From Limonium bicolor (taxonomy: Eukaryota > Streptophyta > Magnoliopsida > Caryophyllales > Plumbaginaceae), in contig CM041776.1 of assembly GCA_023374045.1 (NCBI GenBank), positions 284,531,873 through 284,595,872 of the forward strand: a stretch of 64,000 bases of DNA, written 5' to 3'. This document shows positions 22,980 through 34,083 of the stretch, piece by piece; the first letter of the stretch is position 1; every line of letters starts with the position of its first letter. A program made the translations under genes and the position numbers. The notes under the pieces were generated by a model. That model was given only the letters and a program-made list of their open reading frames with translations, did no database searches and was not told the origin of the DNA.

Positions 22980-24600
22980 CTAATGGCGCATGGCCCAACC
23001 TATCGTGCCATTTGTTGATAACAGAAATTGAATTACACACAAGACTCCTTCTCTTGCTGTAGTATTGCTCGAACTACTGGATGTCCAAGATGTACAGTCC
23101 TTCTTAACTGTTCCAATTTGAATAAAATCAGTCTTCAATTGGTCCTGCACAAAACAACCCCCACTTCCAAAGGAGATTAGACTGTTTAACTGTGCAGCCA
23201 GTTTGTGAACTGATAAGAGATTGAAACTGAATTCTTCAACGCAAAGGACATCATGTAAGTTGAAGTCAGGACATATTTGGACATGTCCTATATAGTCTAC
23301 AACCTTAACATGATTATCTGGAATTTTTACTTGCTTCAGCTTAGCATTTTTCATAATAGAATTCATGATGGATTTGTCACAACAGATATGATCAGAGGCA
23401 CCTGAATCGAGAATCCAAAAATCCCTGGACTTATTACTACGAACAGCTGCACTAAGACACAAGGATTTACCTGAAAAACTGCACATGGCAGATTTTCCTT
23501 TTCCATTGAATATCTCAGAGAGTTGTTGCAGTTGTTGTGGTGTGAAACCTGCAGTTAACTGATTGTTTTCTCTTGACTGTTTTTCCTCATATTCAAAGCT
23601 GGTCTGAGCCACCATACCTCTGTTATTTCTCCCAGTCTTATTTCCCTTTGGGAAACCATTCTTTGCGAAGCATTTCTCTTCTAAGTGACCTTTCTTACCA
23701 CAATATGTGCACTGAATTATTTTTCCAGATTTAAAGAAGCAATCTTCCTCAATGTGCCCCCTTTTATTGCAGAAGTTGCAATGAATATTTTTCTTCTTCT
23801 CATTCTGCCACTTGTTTTCCAGTGCAGGTTTGTAACTCTGGTTAGCAAAAAGCTCATCGATTCATTTTCTTTCTTTGTTTTAGCAGGTTGATTTTGGTTT
23901 TCTTCTTGCAACAAAAGAGAGTATGCCTGTTCGATAGAAGGTAAAGTCTTCTTCATCAGAATGTTACCACGGATAGTTTTTATAAGAGGAGTTCAACCCC
24001 ATAAGGAACTCCACCAATCTCTGGTTCTGGTGGTATTTTAGGTTTTCCTTCGACTGTTCACAGTTGCAGGGTGGAGTCGGATACATCATATCCATCTCAT
24101 CCCATAGCTTCTTGAGTTTGGTATGGTATTCAGTAATGTTGTCGTTCTCTTGTTTTAGGGAACTAATGGCTTGTCTGATCTGATATAATTGAACACCATT
24201 GCTTGTTTCATACTTCGCCAGCAACTCGTTCCATAAATCATGCGCGGAATTGGCAGTGAGAAAACTCTGAGCTATTGACTCGTCAAGAGCGTTTTCAAGC
24301 CAAGATTGAACCATACTATTACATCGTTCCCATTGATCATAGTTACTGGATGCAGAATCAGGCTTCGGAATCTTCCCATTTATAAATCCAAGCTTGTTTT
24401 TGGCAATAAGGGAAAGGATGACAGCCTTCTTCCATCGTAATCATCCCAGGATAGTCGCTCGGGTGAATATAGTAAGGATCAGAAGCATCAACCTTGGTTT
24501 CACCAACACTGGTCGTCGTGACATTCGTTAGGATTTGAGTGAGGAGACGAGTCAATTCGTTCTCCCCTCTTCGTTGGCCATGGCTATCGCTGACGGGACG
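22980..24600 (-). pseudogene. copia gag and protease, frameshifted
   Basis: On the minus strand, gag starts near 24580 (ATG GCC AAC), with a frameshift within ten codons and another near 24430. The middle of gag (24314-23964) is intact, with WNELLAKYETSNG and EYHTKLKKLWDEMD. Two zinc knuckles follow, CNFCNKRGHIEEDC and CTYCGKKGHLEEKC, both with exact Cys-2-Cys-4-His-4-Cys spacing but separated by frame changes. The frame 23615-22980 carries the protease WILDSGASDHI and the start of the pre-integrase domain. Two knuckles is more than the usual single one in copia gag. Confidence 0.88.
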
Positions 24601-24650
24601 GAAAGCCTAGAAGGGATTCGCAGAAGAAAAACGAAGAGGAACAGAGCCCC

Positions 24651-24662
24651 GCTCTGATACCA
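24651..24662 (-). other. Primer-binding site of the copia element
   Basis: The minus strand reads TGGTATCAGAGC directly after the 5' LTR, the sequence complementary to the 3' end of initiator tRNA-Met used by most plant copia elements. Confidence 0.95.
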
Positions 24663-24913
24663 TGTTAGATTGCTGAGAATCGGTGGTTGTACTCTACGGC
24701 GTGAAAGAGGGAATGAGCAGATTGAGAAAGATGGAGTGAGCAGATACAGAAAGAACGTCTTTCTTATTACTTGCTTCTATGCGAAAAGAATGGGTACATA
24801 TATATAGGAGAAAAGAGATATCGAATAAGGAAAGAAAAATCTAGACTAATTAAAGAAGGGAAACTAACTAAAAATAAAAAGGAAACTATGAAGAAAGGAA
24901 TATAATTCTAATA
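24663..24913 (-). repeat. 5' LTR of the copia element
   Basis: 251 bp, matching the other LTR except for TATGCG against TACGCG and two extra bases (AGAGATATC against AGATATC). It ends next to the duplication CTACA. Confidence 0.95.
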
Positions 24914-25110
24914 CTACAGAGTTAGAGAATGATCTAATTTGTGAAGCTGCCCAGTCTATTCCCTCTCCACCCGCACCTGATCCGAAGAGTCTTCCAGTTG
25001 ACCTCCTTCTTGTACCTGCTGATGAGCCATCAAAGCAGAGTTATCTCATCCTTTGAGCTTCCACCGGATGACAATGATGTTTACATCCTTGAATTTGAGA
25101 AGGAGTACCA
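24914..25110 (+). pseudogene. Gag-like ORF of the Tat/Athila-like element, part 2
   Basis: After the copia insertion the host frame resumes at the CTACA duplication with ELENDLICEAAQSIPSPPAP and continues to a stop near 25057. It shifts into another frame (PPDDNDVYILEFEKEYQPQ) until about 25110. The Pro-rich linker fits a gag-derived protein. Sequence homology ends before the minisatellite at 25316. Confidence 0.5.
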
Positions 25111-25315
25111 GCCACAGTGATATTTTCACTTCAAGGATCACCCACCTCAACACAACCACCCAACGCATGATCGGTAGAGTTTGCACTGTTATATTTGGAG
25201 TGTTGAGGTTACTTTTCCATTTGATTGGGAACGTTTTATGAAGATATATGATGCCCACCCCCACCCACCCTTTGGCACCCACGTCGACATTCATTTTCGA
25301 TCCTGGTTGACCTAC

Positions 25316-26370
25316 TTTATTTAAATAGATTTGTATACTTAAAATGTAAACCGTCAAATACTTTATTTATATCGCTTCGTATACTTAATAGCTAAACAAT
25401 CGAATACTTTATTTCTACAAATTGTATACTAACTTTAGTATACTTTGTATCTGAAAAATTGAATACTTTATTTTATAATGATTCGTATACTTAGTATCTA
25501 AACAGTCGAATATTATTTCTATAAATTTGCATACTTAATATCTAAACAGCCGAATATTTTATTTCTATTAAATTGGTATACTCAGTATCTAAACAGTCAA
25601 ATACTTAATTTTAAAAACGGTCGAATACTTTATAAACATTTGTATAATAACTGTAGTATACTCTATATATAAACGGTCGAATACTTTATTTATATTGCTT
25701 CGTATACTTAGTAGCTAAACAGTCAAATACTTTATTTCTACAAATTTGTATACTAACTTTAGTATACTCCACATCTGAATATTCAAATAGTTTATTTATA
25801 TTGATTTGTATACTTAGTATCTAAACAATCGGATACTTTATTTATATTGATCGTATACTTAGTATCTAAACAGTCGAATACTTTGTTTCTGTATATTTTC
25901 ATATTGTGTATCTAAATAGTCGAATACTTTATGTATATTAATTCGTATACTTAGTATCTAAATAGTCGATACTTAATTTCTATAGATTTGTATACTTAGT
26001 ATCTAAATAGTCGATACTTTATTTATATTAATTCGTATACTTAGTATCTAAATAATTGAATATTTTAGTATACTTTGTATCTAAATAGTCGAATACTTTA
26101 TTTCTATAAATTTACATACTTGGTATCTAAATAGTCGAATAATTTATTTATATAGATTTGTACTTAGTATCAAAACAGTCGAATACTTTGTTTCTACATA
26201 TTTGTATACTATATTTAGTATACTTTGTATCTAAACATTCGAGTACTTTATTTATATAGATTTGTATACTTAGTATATATACAGTCAAATATTTTATTTC
26301 TATAGATTTGTATTCTTAATATCTAAACAGTCTAACATTTAATTTATCCAAAAACGGTCGAATGCTTAAC
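25316..26370. repeat. AT-rich minisatellite, about 46-bp unit
   Basis: About 1 kb made of some twenty variable copies of a unit of the type TTGTATACTTAGTATCTAAA, then CAGTCGAATACTTTATTTCTA. Some units are longer because ACTTTAGTATACTTTG is added. GTATAC and TAGTATAC are short palindromes within the unit. Copies differ by scattered substitutions and small indels, so the array is not recent. No coding content. Confidence 0.9.
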
Positions 26371-27562
26371 TTAAAAAAACATGTTAATTTTAGTACCAGA
26401 ACAAATTCAGCGTAGTCTTTCTCTTCGATTTGGTGTTAGCAATGTTCTAATCCTAGTCCATTCATACTTTCCTCTCAACTATCAAATATATTATAAAGGC
26501 ACACTTGTTTTTGTTGTTGAAGAAAACTGAAAATAGCTACCAGTGAGCACAGAGTGTGGATGAGAGAGCAAAATTAGAGGGAATGAAGAAAAACTCGAAA
26601 GAGCGCAGGGAGAATGGTGAGAGAGCAAAATCAGGAAAAAAATGAATATTTTTTTTTGAAAGAAGAGCACATAGAATGAATGAGAAAGCAAGATCAGACA
26701 AGATGAGAAAGAGCATGGTAGATGAAGATGAAAGATCTGGTTGTTTGACGTCGGCGATCAGATTTTGAAAGCGGTGGTTTCCCTTCTACGACGTCGACAA
26801 TTAGTGCATGTGGTGGTTTTCACTCTACGACATCCAAAAATTCAGAGAGAAATTCGTAAAAATGAAGGATAAAAGGAGGTGATTTCACTACTAGTATGAC
26901 ATTCAAAAATTCGGAGAGATTGGTTAATGAAGATGAAAGAGCTAGTAATTGACAACCCAATTTGTCTGATAGGTCTAGTAATTAATAAATAATATTTATC
27001 ATTTTAAAATAAAAAAGATATAAAAAAGTAAGTGAATGATTTTAACCAGTAGATTACTGCTCCTTCCAATTTTAATTGTGTACTATATTGCATCTAGACT
27101 AATCAGTTGAGCTAGGATGCATGCATCATCCGTTGACTACTTGACTTGACTTCATGAATCATGACTTCTGTTTTTTTTTTTTTTTTGGCAAACAATGACT
27201 TCTGTTTATGTACGTATGACGCGTTCCCTAGCCCAGATTTTCGTAGAATCCAAAAACGTGGACTTTATGAACCGAACCTATGGAGGAGGAAGGAGAGTTC
27301 ATAATAAATAGAGATGACTTTCTCCAGATTAAATCTTCCACGAAAACTTTAAGATCGATGTTATGAAGAAAAGATATATCTACGCAAGTACGTTCTGTTT
27401 CCCGGTAGCTTCCTATTAGTACGTTTCCGGGATAATTGAGCCAGCTCTATTTTCATTGTGTTACCGAGTCTATAAAGGTATGTAAGTATAGTGATGCAGC
27501 AGGACAACAAGGTCAAGGCCTATATCTGCAAATGATAGATAGAGGATTCTTACAACACAGCC
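26371..27562. other. Upstream region of kinase 2
   Basis: No supported gene. Between 26560 and 26950 there are loose repeats of GAGAGCAAAATCAG, of GTGGTTTTCACTCTACGAC-like phrases and of ATTCAGAGAGA. A T-homopolymer of 17 lies near 27170. The last 250 bases precede the kinase start and presumably include its promoter and 5' UTR, but no TATA box is convincing. Confidence 0.4.
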
Positions 27563-29725
27563 ATGGGCAATTGCTGGGGATCTTCTCTGTTCATTACTTG
27601 CTGCCGTGTGAACAATTCCAATAACAAAGGAACCACTGGTAGAATCAATTTCTCTTCTTCTTTTAAGAAAGATTACAAGGTGTTTGAGTAAATGACACTT
27701 GTGTCTGAACTTACATCCCATTTAATTATATAAGGAGTGCTGAAAATATTCGTCTTTTTTTGAGGAAAACCTTGTTTAGCTGTTCTTTTTGGTGTTGACT
27801 CGTGTGCAGGGGAAAGGTGCTACAGGGTTAATGATTATCATTCATCATCATCATCGTCGAGTGCTGCTCCTCCTCCTCTAAGCTCAGTAGTAGGAAAGAT
27901 CATAGAACCAAACCTCAAGGTTTTCACTTTCAATGAGTTAAAAGCTGCGACTAAACAGTTTAGACCTGACACACTGTTGGGGGTAGGAGGATTCGGGAGA
28001 GTGTTTAAAGGATGGCTTGATCCCATAACATTGGCTCCTTCCAAGCGTGGTGTTGGAATGCCTGTTGGTGTCAAGAGATGCAGCTCGGATAGTACACAAG
28101 GGATTAGAGAGTGGAAGGTCTGTTTCTTACGATCATATATATGTATATGCTTTAGTAGAAATTATATATTACTATTAAAAAAAAACTAGTTATATAATTT
28201 GACAATTAATATAACTAGTTGGCTAGTCTAATTTTTCATCCTCTTCTGGGCCGATAAATTGTTAAAGTTTTCTTCAATTGTTCCCTATGTTTGTTAAATT
28301 TGTGTCTATTTCCTATATATAGGCTAGGCTGTTAGAACAGATAGAGATTGAAGCTGGCTGGCTCTGACCAGTTTGTTCAGACCCTGGATCTGTCCGGATA
28401 TGTTGTATCTAGCTAGCTAGCTATATGTATAACTTTGTATAGCATATCAAATCACCTTAAATAATAACACAAGTATGCGATGTATATATACATGTATGTG
28501 TGTTACTGGAAGAAGAAATGTTGGCTCTCGTGTGCAGGCAGAGGTGAACTTTTTAGGGAAATTTTCACATCCCAACCTTGTTAAGCTCATTGGGTATTGT
28601 ATGGAAGACGAGGAGCTTCTACTTGTGTATGAGTGCCTGCCAAAAGGGAGCTTAGAAGGACATCTTTTCAACGGTAAATAACTAGATAAGCAGAATGTTG
28701 TATATCCCTACTTAAATTGAGATATAAGTAAATCTTTTTTGCTAATGAGTACTTTGCATGATGAATTTGATATTGGCAGAGCACGCAGCATCTCCACCGT
28801 GGGAAGTCCGAATCAGAATAGCAATAGATGCTGCCAGGGGCCTTGATTTCTTGCACACATCAGAGAATACTGTGATCTATAGAGACTTCAAGGCTGCAAA
28901 TATATTGTTGGATGAGGTATATAGCTAACTAGAATTTGGACTATGATATATTAATTATTTGATCTGGAATACGATAATGGCGCTCAATTTGCATATATAT
29001 ATAATGTCAAAATAGCCAAATCCTCTTGTCTGATTTCTGGTTGGTTCAGAATTATAAGGGAAAGCTCTCGGATTTCGGACTGGCAAGAATGGGTCCGTTG
29101 AATGGTAGCTCACATGTCACCACACAAGCTGTAGGGACGTACGGGTATGCAGCTCCTGAATACTTTGGATCAGGTAAGGTAACAATATAATATACTCCAT
29201 CCAATCCATCTCTAGCAAGCTAGCTGATTCCTGTTAGGTGTAAAGTCCTATTCGCTAGTGTCCTAGCGACACATTTGGGGCCTGTATCCCTAATTATTAA
29301 AAAAAAAGCAAGCTAGCTAGCGATCGAATTGTCGTAGCACTGATTGATTGCATTTATGAAATCAATTAATAGGGCATTTGTACGTGAAAAGTGATGTATA
29401 TAGTTACGGTGTGGTGCTACTGGAAATACTGACTGGCCTAAGAGCCCACGATACAAACCGCCCTCGGGGTCAACACAGTTTGGTGAACTACTACAAACCC
29501 ATTCTTCATAGCAAGCGCAAAACAAAGAACATCATCGATCCCAGGATGGAAGAATACCCAACAGAAGGGATCTATGAGCTGGCTCACTTGATACTTTGGT
29601 GTCTTAAAGATGACCCTAAGAGCAGACCTTCAATGGGTCAAGTCTTGGCTGTGTTGGAAAAGATTAGTACCATTAGGGGGACATTGCAGCACCCTAGGAA
29701 GAACAACCGTAAGGCGGCGCGCTAG
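27563..29725 (+). CDS. Receptor-like cytoplasmic kinase, RLCK-VII/PBL class (kinase 2)
   Basis: A membrane-anchored Ser/Thr kinase of the class that relays immune and growth receptor signals. Six exons join in frame to about 377 residues: 27563-27638, 27810-28117, 28538-28673, 28780-28916, 29050-29173 and 29373-29725. The N-terminus MGNCWGSS has Gly2 for myristoylation and Cys4 for palmitoylation. A Ser run (37-43) precedes the kinase domain: glycine loop GVGGFG 83-88, Lys114 (VGVKRC), Asp209 in [13 protein letters not shown] 227-229, and APE within YAAPEYFG. All key residues are present. Exon 1 could instead extend to a GT at 27680, but that breaks the frame, so the donor at 27639 was chosen. 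The C-terminal tail is short and basic. It differs clearly from kinase 1, so they are not recent tandem copies. Confidence 0.92.
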
Positions 29726-29820
29726 CTAGTAATGGTAGAGGTCATCAAACACCACTCAGCATGTTAGGCTCTAAACGCCGGGTCTTCTAATCTATGCCAC
29801 GACATTCTTTTCGGCATTCA

Positions 29821-30087
29821 CAATGGTGATGAGCGTAACATATCTTTAAGTGGTATGTCAACAAAATATATTATTTTATTCATTAAAAAACTCTTTTAGG
29901 GTATTTGCAATGGTGATGAGGGTAACATATGGTTAAGGGTCATGTCAACAAAATATATTATTTTATTCATTAAGAAACTCTTATCTATACATTAGGAAGT
30001 TTATTAGCATTCCCTCTCCTCACACAAATTATTTTTTATACATTAGGAAGTTTATTAGCATTCCCTCTCCTCACACAAATTATTTTT
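29821..30087. repeat. Two small tandem duplications 3' of kinase 2
   Basis: An 87-bp unit starting CAATGGTGATGAG occurs at 29821 and again at 29908 with a few differences. A 51-bp unit starting TATACATTAGGAAG at 29986 is repeated without a break at 30037, apparently identical. AATGGTGATGAG-type phrases are common near the ends of plant MITEs, but no complete element could be delimited. Confidence 0.75.
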
Positions 30088-30668
30088 TACTTTAGCTTTC
30101 TATTAATAATGTTTTTTTTTATTATCATTGTAGTGTTGTAGTCAATAATATTGGATTGCATAGAGTTATTTAAACACAGAATGATGAGAGATAAATAAGA
30201 GGGAATTCACCACTACAGAAATTTTTTTAGATTTGTTACTGACAAATAAAAACACGTCGATGTCTTAGCCTCTTCTCTATTCTTTCGTTCGTAGTTTTTT
30301 TTTTTAAAAAAATAGAGTTGTTGGTAAAATATGTGACAAAATTATTGTTCGTTGGTAAATTATTGTAGGTAATTTTTTTCTCTGAACTGTTCACTACAAG
30401 TATAATTGTATAGCGTAAAATTAATGTTTCATTCAGATCAGTTTGTTTTGTTTTTAAAATAAGTACAAAATATTCATATTTTAAAAAGGTAATTTCTTAA
30501 CTACATCCATATGTAGTTATAGATGACTATATATATGTATATTTGCTCTATGAAAATTGTATAGTTGATAAATAAATACTGTACGAATGTATATGCACAG
30601 TTATACATTGAATTCATGTAAAAAAAAGTTATACATTGAATTTCGATATTACTGAAATCATACTAGAT
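30088..30668. other. Non-coding AT-rich spacer
   Basis: No ORF of note. TTATACATTGAATTC is repeated at about 30601 and 30630 with small changes. Nothing else was seen. Confidence 0.4.
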
Positions 30669-30676
30669 ATACGTAC

Positions 30677-31622
30677 TAATGGTGGCCACGGTTCCGGTTC
30701 CACCGGTTTCGGTTCCGGTTCCACCGGTTCAAGTTCCGGAAAATGTGTATTCGGATTCGGAACCGGTCCTGGGCGGTTCCGGGGCGGTTCCGGTTCCGGA
30801 ACTCTGTTATCGCTTCGGATTCGCTCAAATCAACGGTTCCGACCGGTTCTGGAGCGGTTCCGATCGGTTCTGACTGGTTCCAGAAAGATTCGACCAGCTT
30901 CATTTTCTTCGTTTTAACTCCGATTTTAGATCCGTTTGCGCGCACACGTTGCTCATTTCGCCCACTTTACTCCTAGCTAGGTTATTCCTCAAGTTTATAA
31001 TCTTAAATGTGCAAGAACCAAAGACTTAATTTTTTGTATTGAATTTGTAAAAATTAAAGAGGAAAGCGGATTTTATTATATGATTTACTATCTCGTTAAA
31101 ACCTTATTAGGTAAAAACCCATTGGGAAAACCCTAATAAGGGAAAAGAGTACAACTACATATAGGTTACATGATTTCAATTTAATTTGGAAGTTTTAAAA
31201 GATTACATGGAAAGAAAGTAATACTAATACATTCTAAAATATTACAATACAAAATAGAAGTGTTAAGTGGTGTTGTCCCCATTCATCTCGTACCAATCAT
31301 CATGTTAACCAGGGGAGCACGCACCCGAGACCCAAAACGACGTCGTTTTGGACTGATTCCAACAGCTACTTTGGCCAGTTTCGGGGCGCTTCCGGTTCCG
31401 GTTCCACCGGTTCCACGGTTCCGAATCCGATGCGAATCCAGGCGGTTCCGATTCCGGTCCCGGTTCGGTCCCGAATCTCAAAACTTGTATTCGGATTCGA
31501 TTCGCAAGGGGGCGGTTCTGGTTCCGAATCGGTTCCGGCCCGGTTCCGGCCGGTTCCGGTTCCAATCGGTTCCAGGTAGAACCGCCGGTTCCGGGTAGAT
31601 TCGGATTCAGTGGCCACCATTA
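30677..31622. mobile_element. Non-autonomous hAT element with perfect ends
   Basis: The 946-bp element has perfect 13-bp inverted ends (TAATGGTGGCCAC) and a perfect 8-bp duplication ATACGTAC (30669-30676 and 31623-31630), which define a hAT insertion. Both subterminal regions are packed with GGTTCCGGTTCC and CCACCGGTT. There is no transposase. The middle holds a fragment of the LTR family of 13529-14827 (30893-30990) and a segment like the LINE 3' UTR (31080-31160, AAAACCCATTGGGAAAACCC). The ORFs across it are products of the repeats. Confidence 0.92.
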
Positions 31623-31630
31623 ATACGTAC

Positions 31631-32254
31631 TAACTTCTTAACTTGTACAATAATGTTACAAAACCTGTACTTTTACACCCGCACCCTTGAGGAATATCCA
31701 TGTTTGCAATGGCTAAGCTTGAGAGTGTTCAGTGCAACCTCTTTTCTGGAAACTTTAAGCTACGACTTCTATGCTTCGGCGAAGGAGCTGCGTTTTGTCT
31801 TCAAAACGAAGTCATGACTTCCAAACATGCTAAAATGGCCTTAATTAGTATTCCTTCCGTAGAAAAAAAAAACAACTTTCAATTAGATATATCTTTGAAT
31901 TGTGCAGTTTAAATTTTGAATTATTTATTCATCGACACCAAGATTGTGAAAACCGATGAAGTTGTCAACAAAAGTATAATTCATGCACCATTAATTAATT
32001 ACAAGTATGCATGTGTTTATTTAATTACCTCAAGTAGTTAATACTATACCGTTTTAAATTTACAGCAACTGACCTGCAATTATTGAGTATGAAAATCTGC
32101 AATTTAAACTTATCAAAATGGCATATTGGTGAGACCTATTAGTAGCTTGCTAGCAAGTGGAAATGAATGTGATAACTGACCTAAACTACAAGAAACAATT
32201 GCACGTATAAGTCAACATATTATTCGTGTTGAGATTCATGGTGATCTTCTCTAG
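31631..32254. other. Non-coding spacer
   Basis: A 70-codon + ORF at 31700 has no recognisable domain and unbiased composition. Nothing else is supported. Confidence 0.4.
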
Positions 32255-32620
32255 CTTACTCCGACGGATGGGGAGCACTGGCAATTAAAGCCGGAGTAGA
32301 AGCTGCAACGGGGCTTAACAACAAACAACTTCGGGTGGTCACAGACTGCAAGCCTATTGTCGACTACATGACTTCAGGAGGACTCTCAACCATGCATCAA
32401 TCATCATTGACGATTCTACATCGTATCTCTGTACTCCTTACTCGTTTTAATGACGTTAAGTGGTTTTATATTCCGCGAACGAGTAATTTAGCAGCGCATT
32501 ATTTGGCCAACCATACTCGTTGTGCTCAACAATGTTGTTCATGGAGTCCGGACACTTGTCCGAAGTTTGTACTGAAACTGTGTTCTACCTAATATAATGC
32601 ATCCTTGTTTCAAAAAAAAA
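32255..32620 (+). pseudogene. LINE 3' fragment: RNase H-like tail with poly(A)
   Basis: The frame gives AIKAGVEAATGLNNKQLRVV, TDCKPIVDYM and FYIPRTSNLAAHYLANHTRC, the RVT_3-type RNase H found at the C-terminus of plant LINE ORF2. A stop at 32592 is followed shortly by a run of nine A, as expected for a LINE 3' end. The start of the domain is missing or broken, so it is a 5'-truncated copy. Confidence 0.7.
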
Positions 32621-32870
32621 CAATGTACAATAGAGATACTTCAGTTTGACCAAGCAATATATTAATCAAACTTGTAAGGTGCCGGGATTGTATCTTAAAA
32701 GACAAATATATAGATAAACAGAACGGGAGAAAGCTGCTACGAGACGATTGGATTTGGTGGCCACTGGCCAGCTTTAAAAGTAAGGAAAGTGTACAATAGC
32801 ACAACGACGAAGTAGAGGATATGTTTCTCTATCTCTTCCCAAAAATTGAGATCGCCTTATCAGTATATAT
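32621..32870. other. Non-coding spacer
   Basis: Short stretch between the LINE tail and the copia LTR, with no feature of its own. Confidence 0.3.
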
Positions 32871-33555
32871 TGTTAGTCATATATAGTTAACTGTTTATAT
32901 TTTTTACTCTTGTTATTGGGCTAGTCTTCATAGATATGGCCCATATATTTGTTACATGTCTATCTACATTTTATTCTCTATTTTATTGTAAAGTGAAACT
33001 ACTATAAATAGAAGGAGTGTACATCAAAATAGAAGCGGGGAATAATTTAAACAGTACACTTTTTCTTTATGGTATCAGAGCTCGTCTAGGTTCTATGCAT
33101 TGTTCCTCCTGTCATCACATCCTTCCATGGCTAGTTCAGTAGAAAGTGAAAGAGTGTGAGAGATCACATTACGCCTATATATATCTCCTCCATACCTGCA
33201 ACAACAAATACCACTAAATCAAGCTTATCAGCCTCCTCAAATCTCATCAAGATCAGTTAAGACGGTTTTAATATGTGAAAATGTACCATTCTTAAAGGGC
33301 AATGATCTCTACACATATGTAGATGGAAGCTTTCCTAGCCCATCTAAGTACGAAAATGATGGATCTCTCAACGTTGGATCATGCCCAATGGTGTAGCTAG
33401 AATTGACCAGCTAGTTATTAATTTATGTTCTTTATATGACCCTCATTGAATCTATAGTTGCTCATGTAATGGGCTTACCAACTTATCCTAAAGTGTGGAT
33501 GATCCTTCATGTTGTGTTTGCTCAAACCTCAACTCACATTAGCCAGCACCATCTA
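32871..33555 (+). mobile_element. 5' fragment of a second Ty1/copia element
   Basis: A candidate LTR starts TGTTAGTC at 32871, has a promoter-type TATAAATA at 33003-33010 and ends near 33058-33069. TGGTATCAGAGC at 33070-33081 is the tRNA-Met primer site. ATGGCTAGTTCAG at 33127 is a plausible gag start. Further on, frames read LKGNDLYTYVDGSF and VAHVMGLPTYPKVWMIL, which match the N-terminal gag pattern of copia elements, with stops. Everything downstream is missing; the sequence changes character at 33559. Confidence 0.75.
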
Positions 33556-33558
33556 CAA

Positions 33559-34083
33559 CACTTTCGCTATAAAAAACAGGATTTAACGTCTGAAAACTTC
33601 AGATGCTAAACATAAAAAATAGACGATTTTTTATGTTTAGCGTCCAACAATCATAGGACGCTAATAATCTGGTCGTTACTTATTTCCAGTTCTATCGGGC
33701 GCTAATTTGCGTCCAAAATTTAGTCGACGCTATTTAGCATCTGCTAAGTTAGATGCAAAATAGCATCCAATTATTGGACGTTAAACAACACATAAGACAC
33801 TAGCTACACATCAAAACTTAAAAATAAAGAATATTACCGTATAAGACTTATCGACGCTAATTTGCATTCATTATTGCATACTGGAATGCTAATTGGTGCT
33901 CATTTATCAAACACTATTTTTACGTCCATTTATCGGACACTAGATCATATTTTTAGACACTAAATTACAACCATTTATCAGACATGCTAAATCATATTTT
34001 CAAACGCTAAATTTCTCTATTCATCGGAGACAAATTTTAATTACATTTATATCCTTAATTTAGTCATTTAAGACAACTTATGG
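33559..34083. repeat. CACTA-like end with GACGCTAA subterminal repeats
   Basis: Starts CACTTTCGCTATAAAAAACA, which resembles a degenerate CACTA terminus. The following 450 bp contain many copies, in both directions, of the phrase GGACGCTAA / TTAGCGTCC and variants (TTTAGCGTCCAAC, AGGACGCTAATAA, CGACGCTAATTTG). Dense subterminal repeats are characteristic of CACTA elements. The other end and any transposase were not found. Confidence 0.45.

Larger units (their letters stand above)
19301..24913 (-). mobile_element. Complete Ty1/copia retrotransposon
   Basis: The element is bounded by LTRs at 19301-19549 and 24663-24913 and flanked by the 5-bp duplication CTACA (19296-19300 and 24914-24918). 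On the minus strand the order is LTR, primer site TGGTATCAGAGC, gag with two zinc knuckles, protease, integrase, reverse transcriptase, RNase H, a purine tract TTGAGAGGGGG and LTR. The gag-protease-integrase-RT order is diagnostic of copia. LTRs differ by only one base and one 2-bp indel, so the insertion is young. The coding part nevertheless has several frameshifts and stops, and a hAT element sits in integrase. Confidence 0.95.

Noticed and set aside
27639..27690. Longer exon 1 for kinase 2 ending at 27679
   Set aside because: Phase does not match the next exon; both alternative frames meet stops. The donor at 27639 keeps the frame.
30636..31620. Gly/Ser-rich and Arg-rich ORFs that look like low-complexity proteins
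   Set aside because: They arise from GGTTCC repeats at the hAT element ends and are open on both strands.
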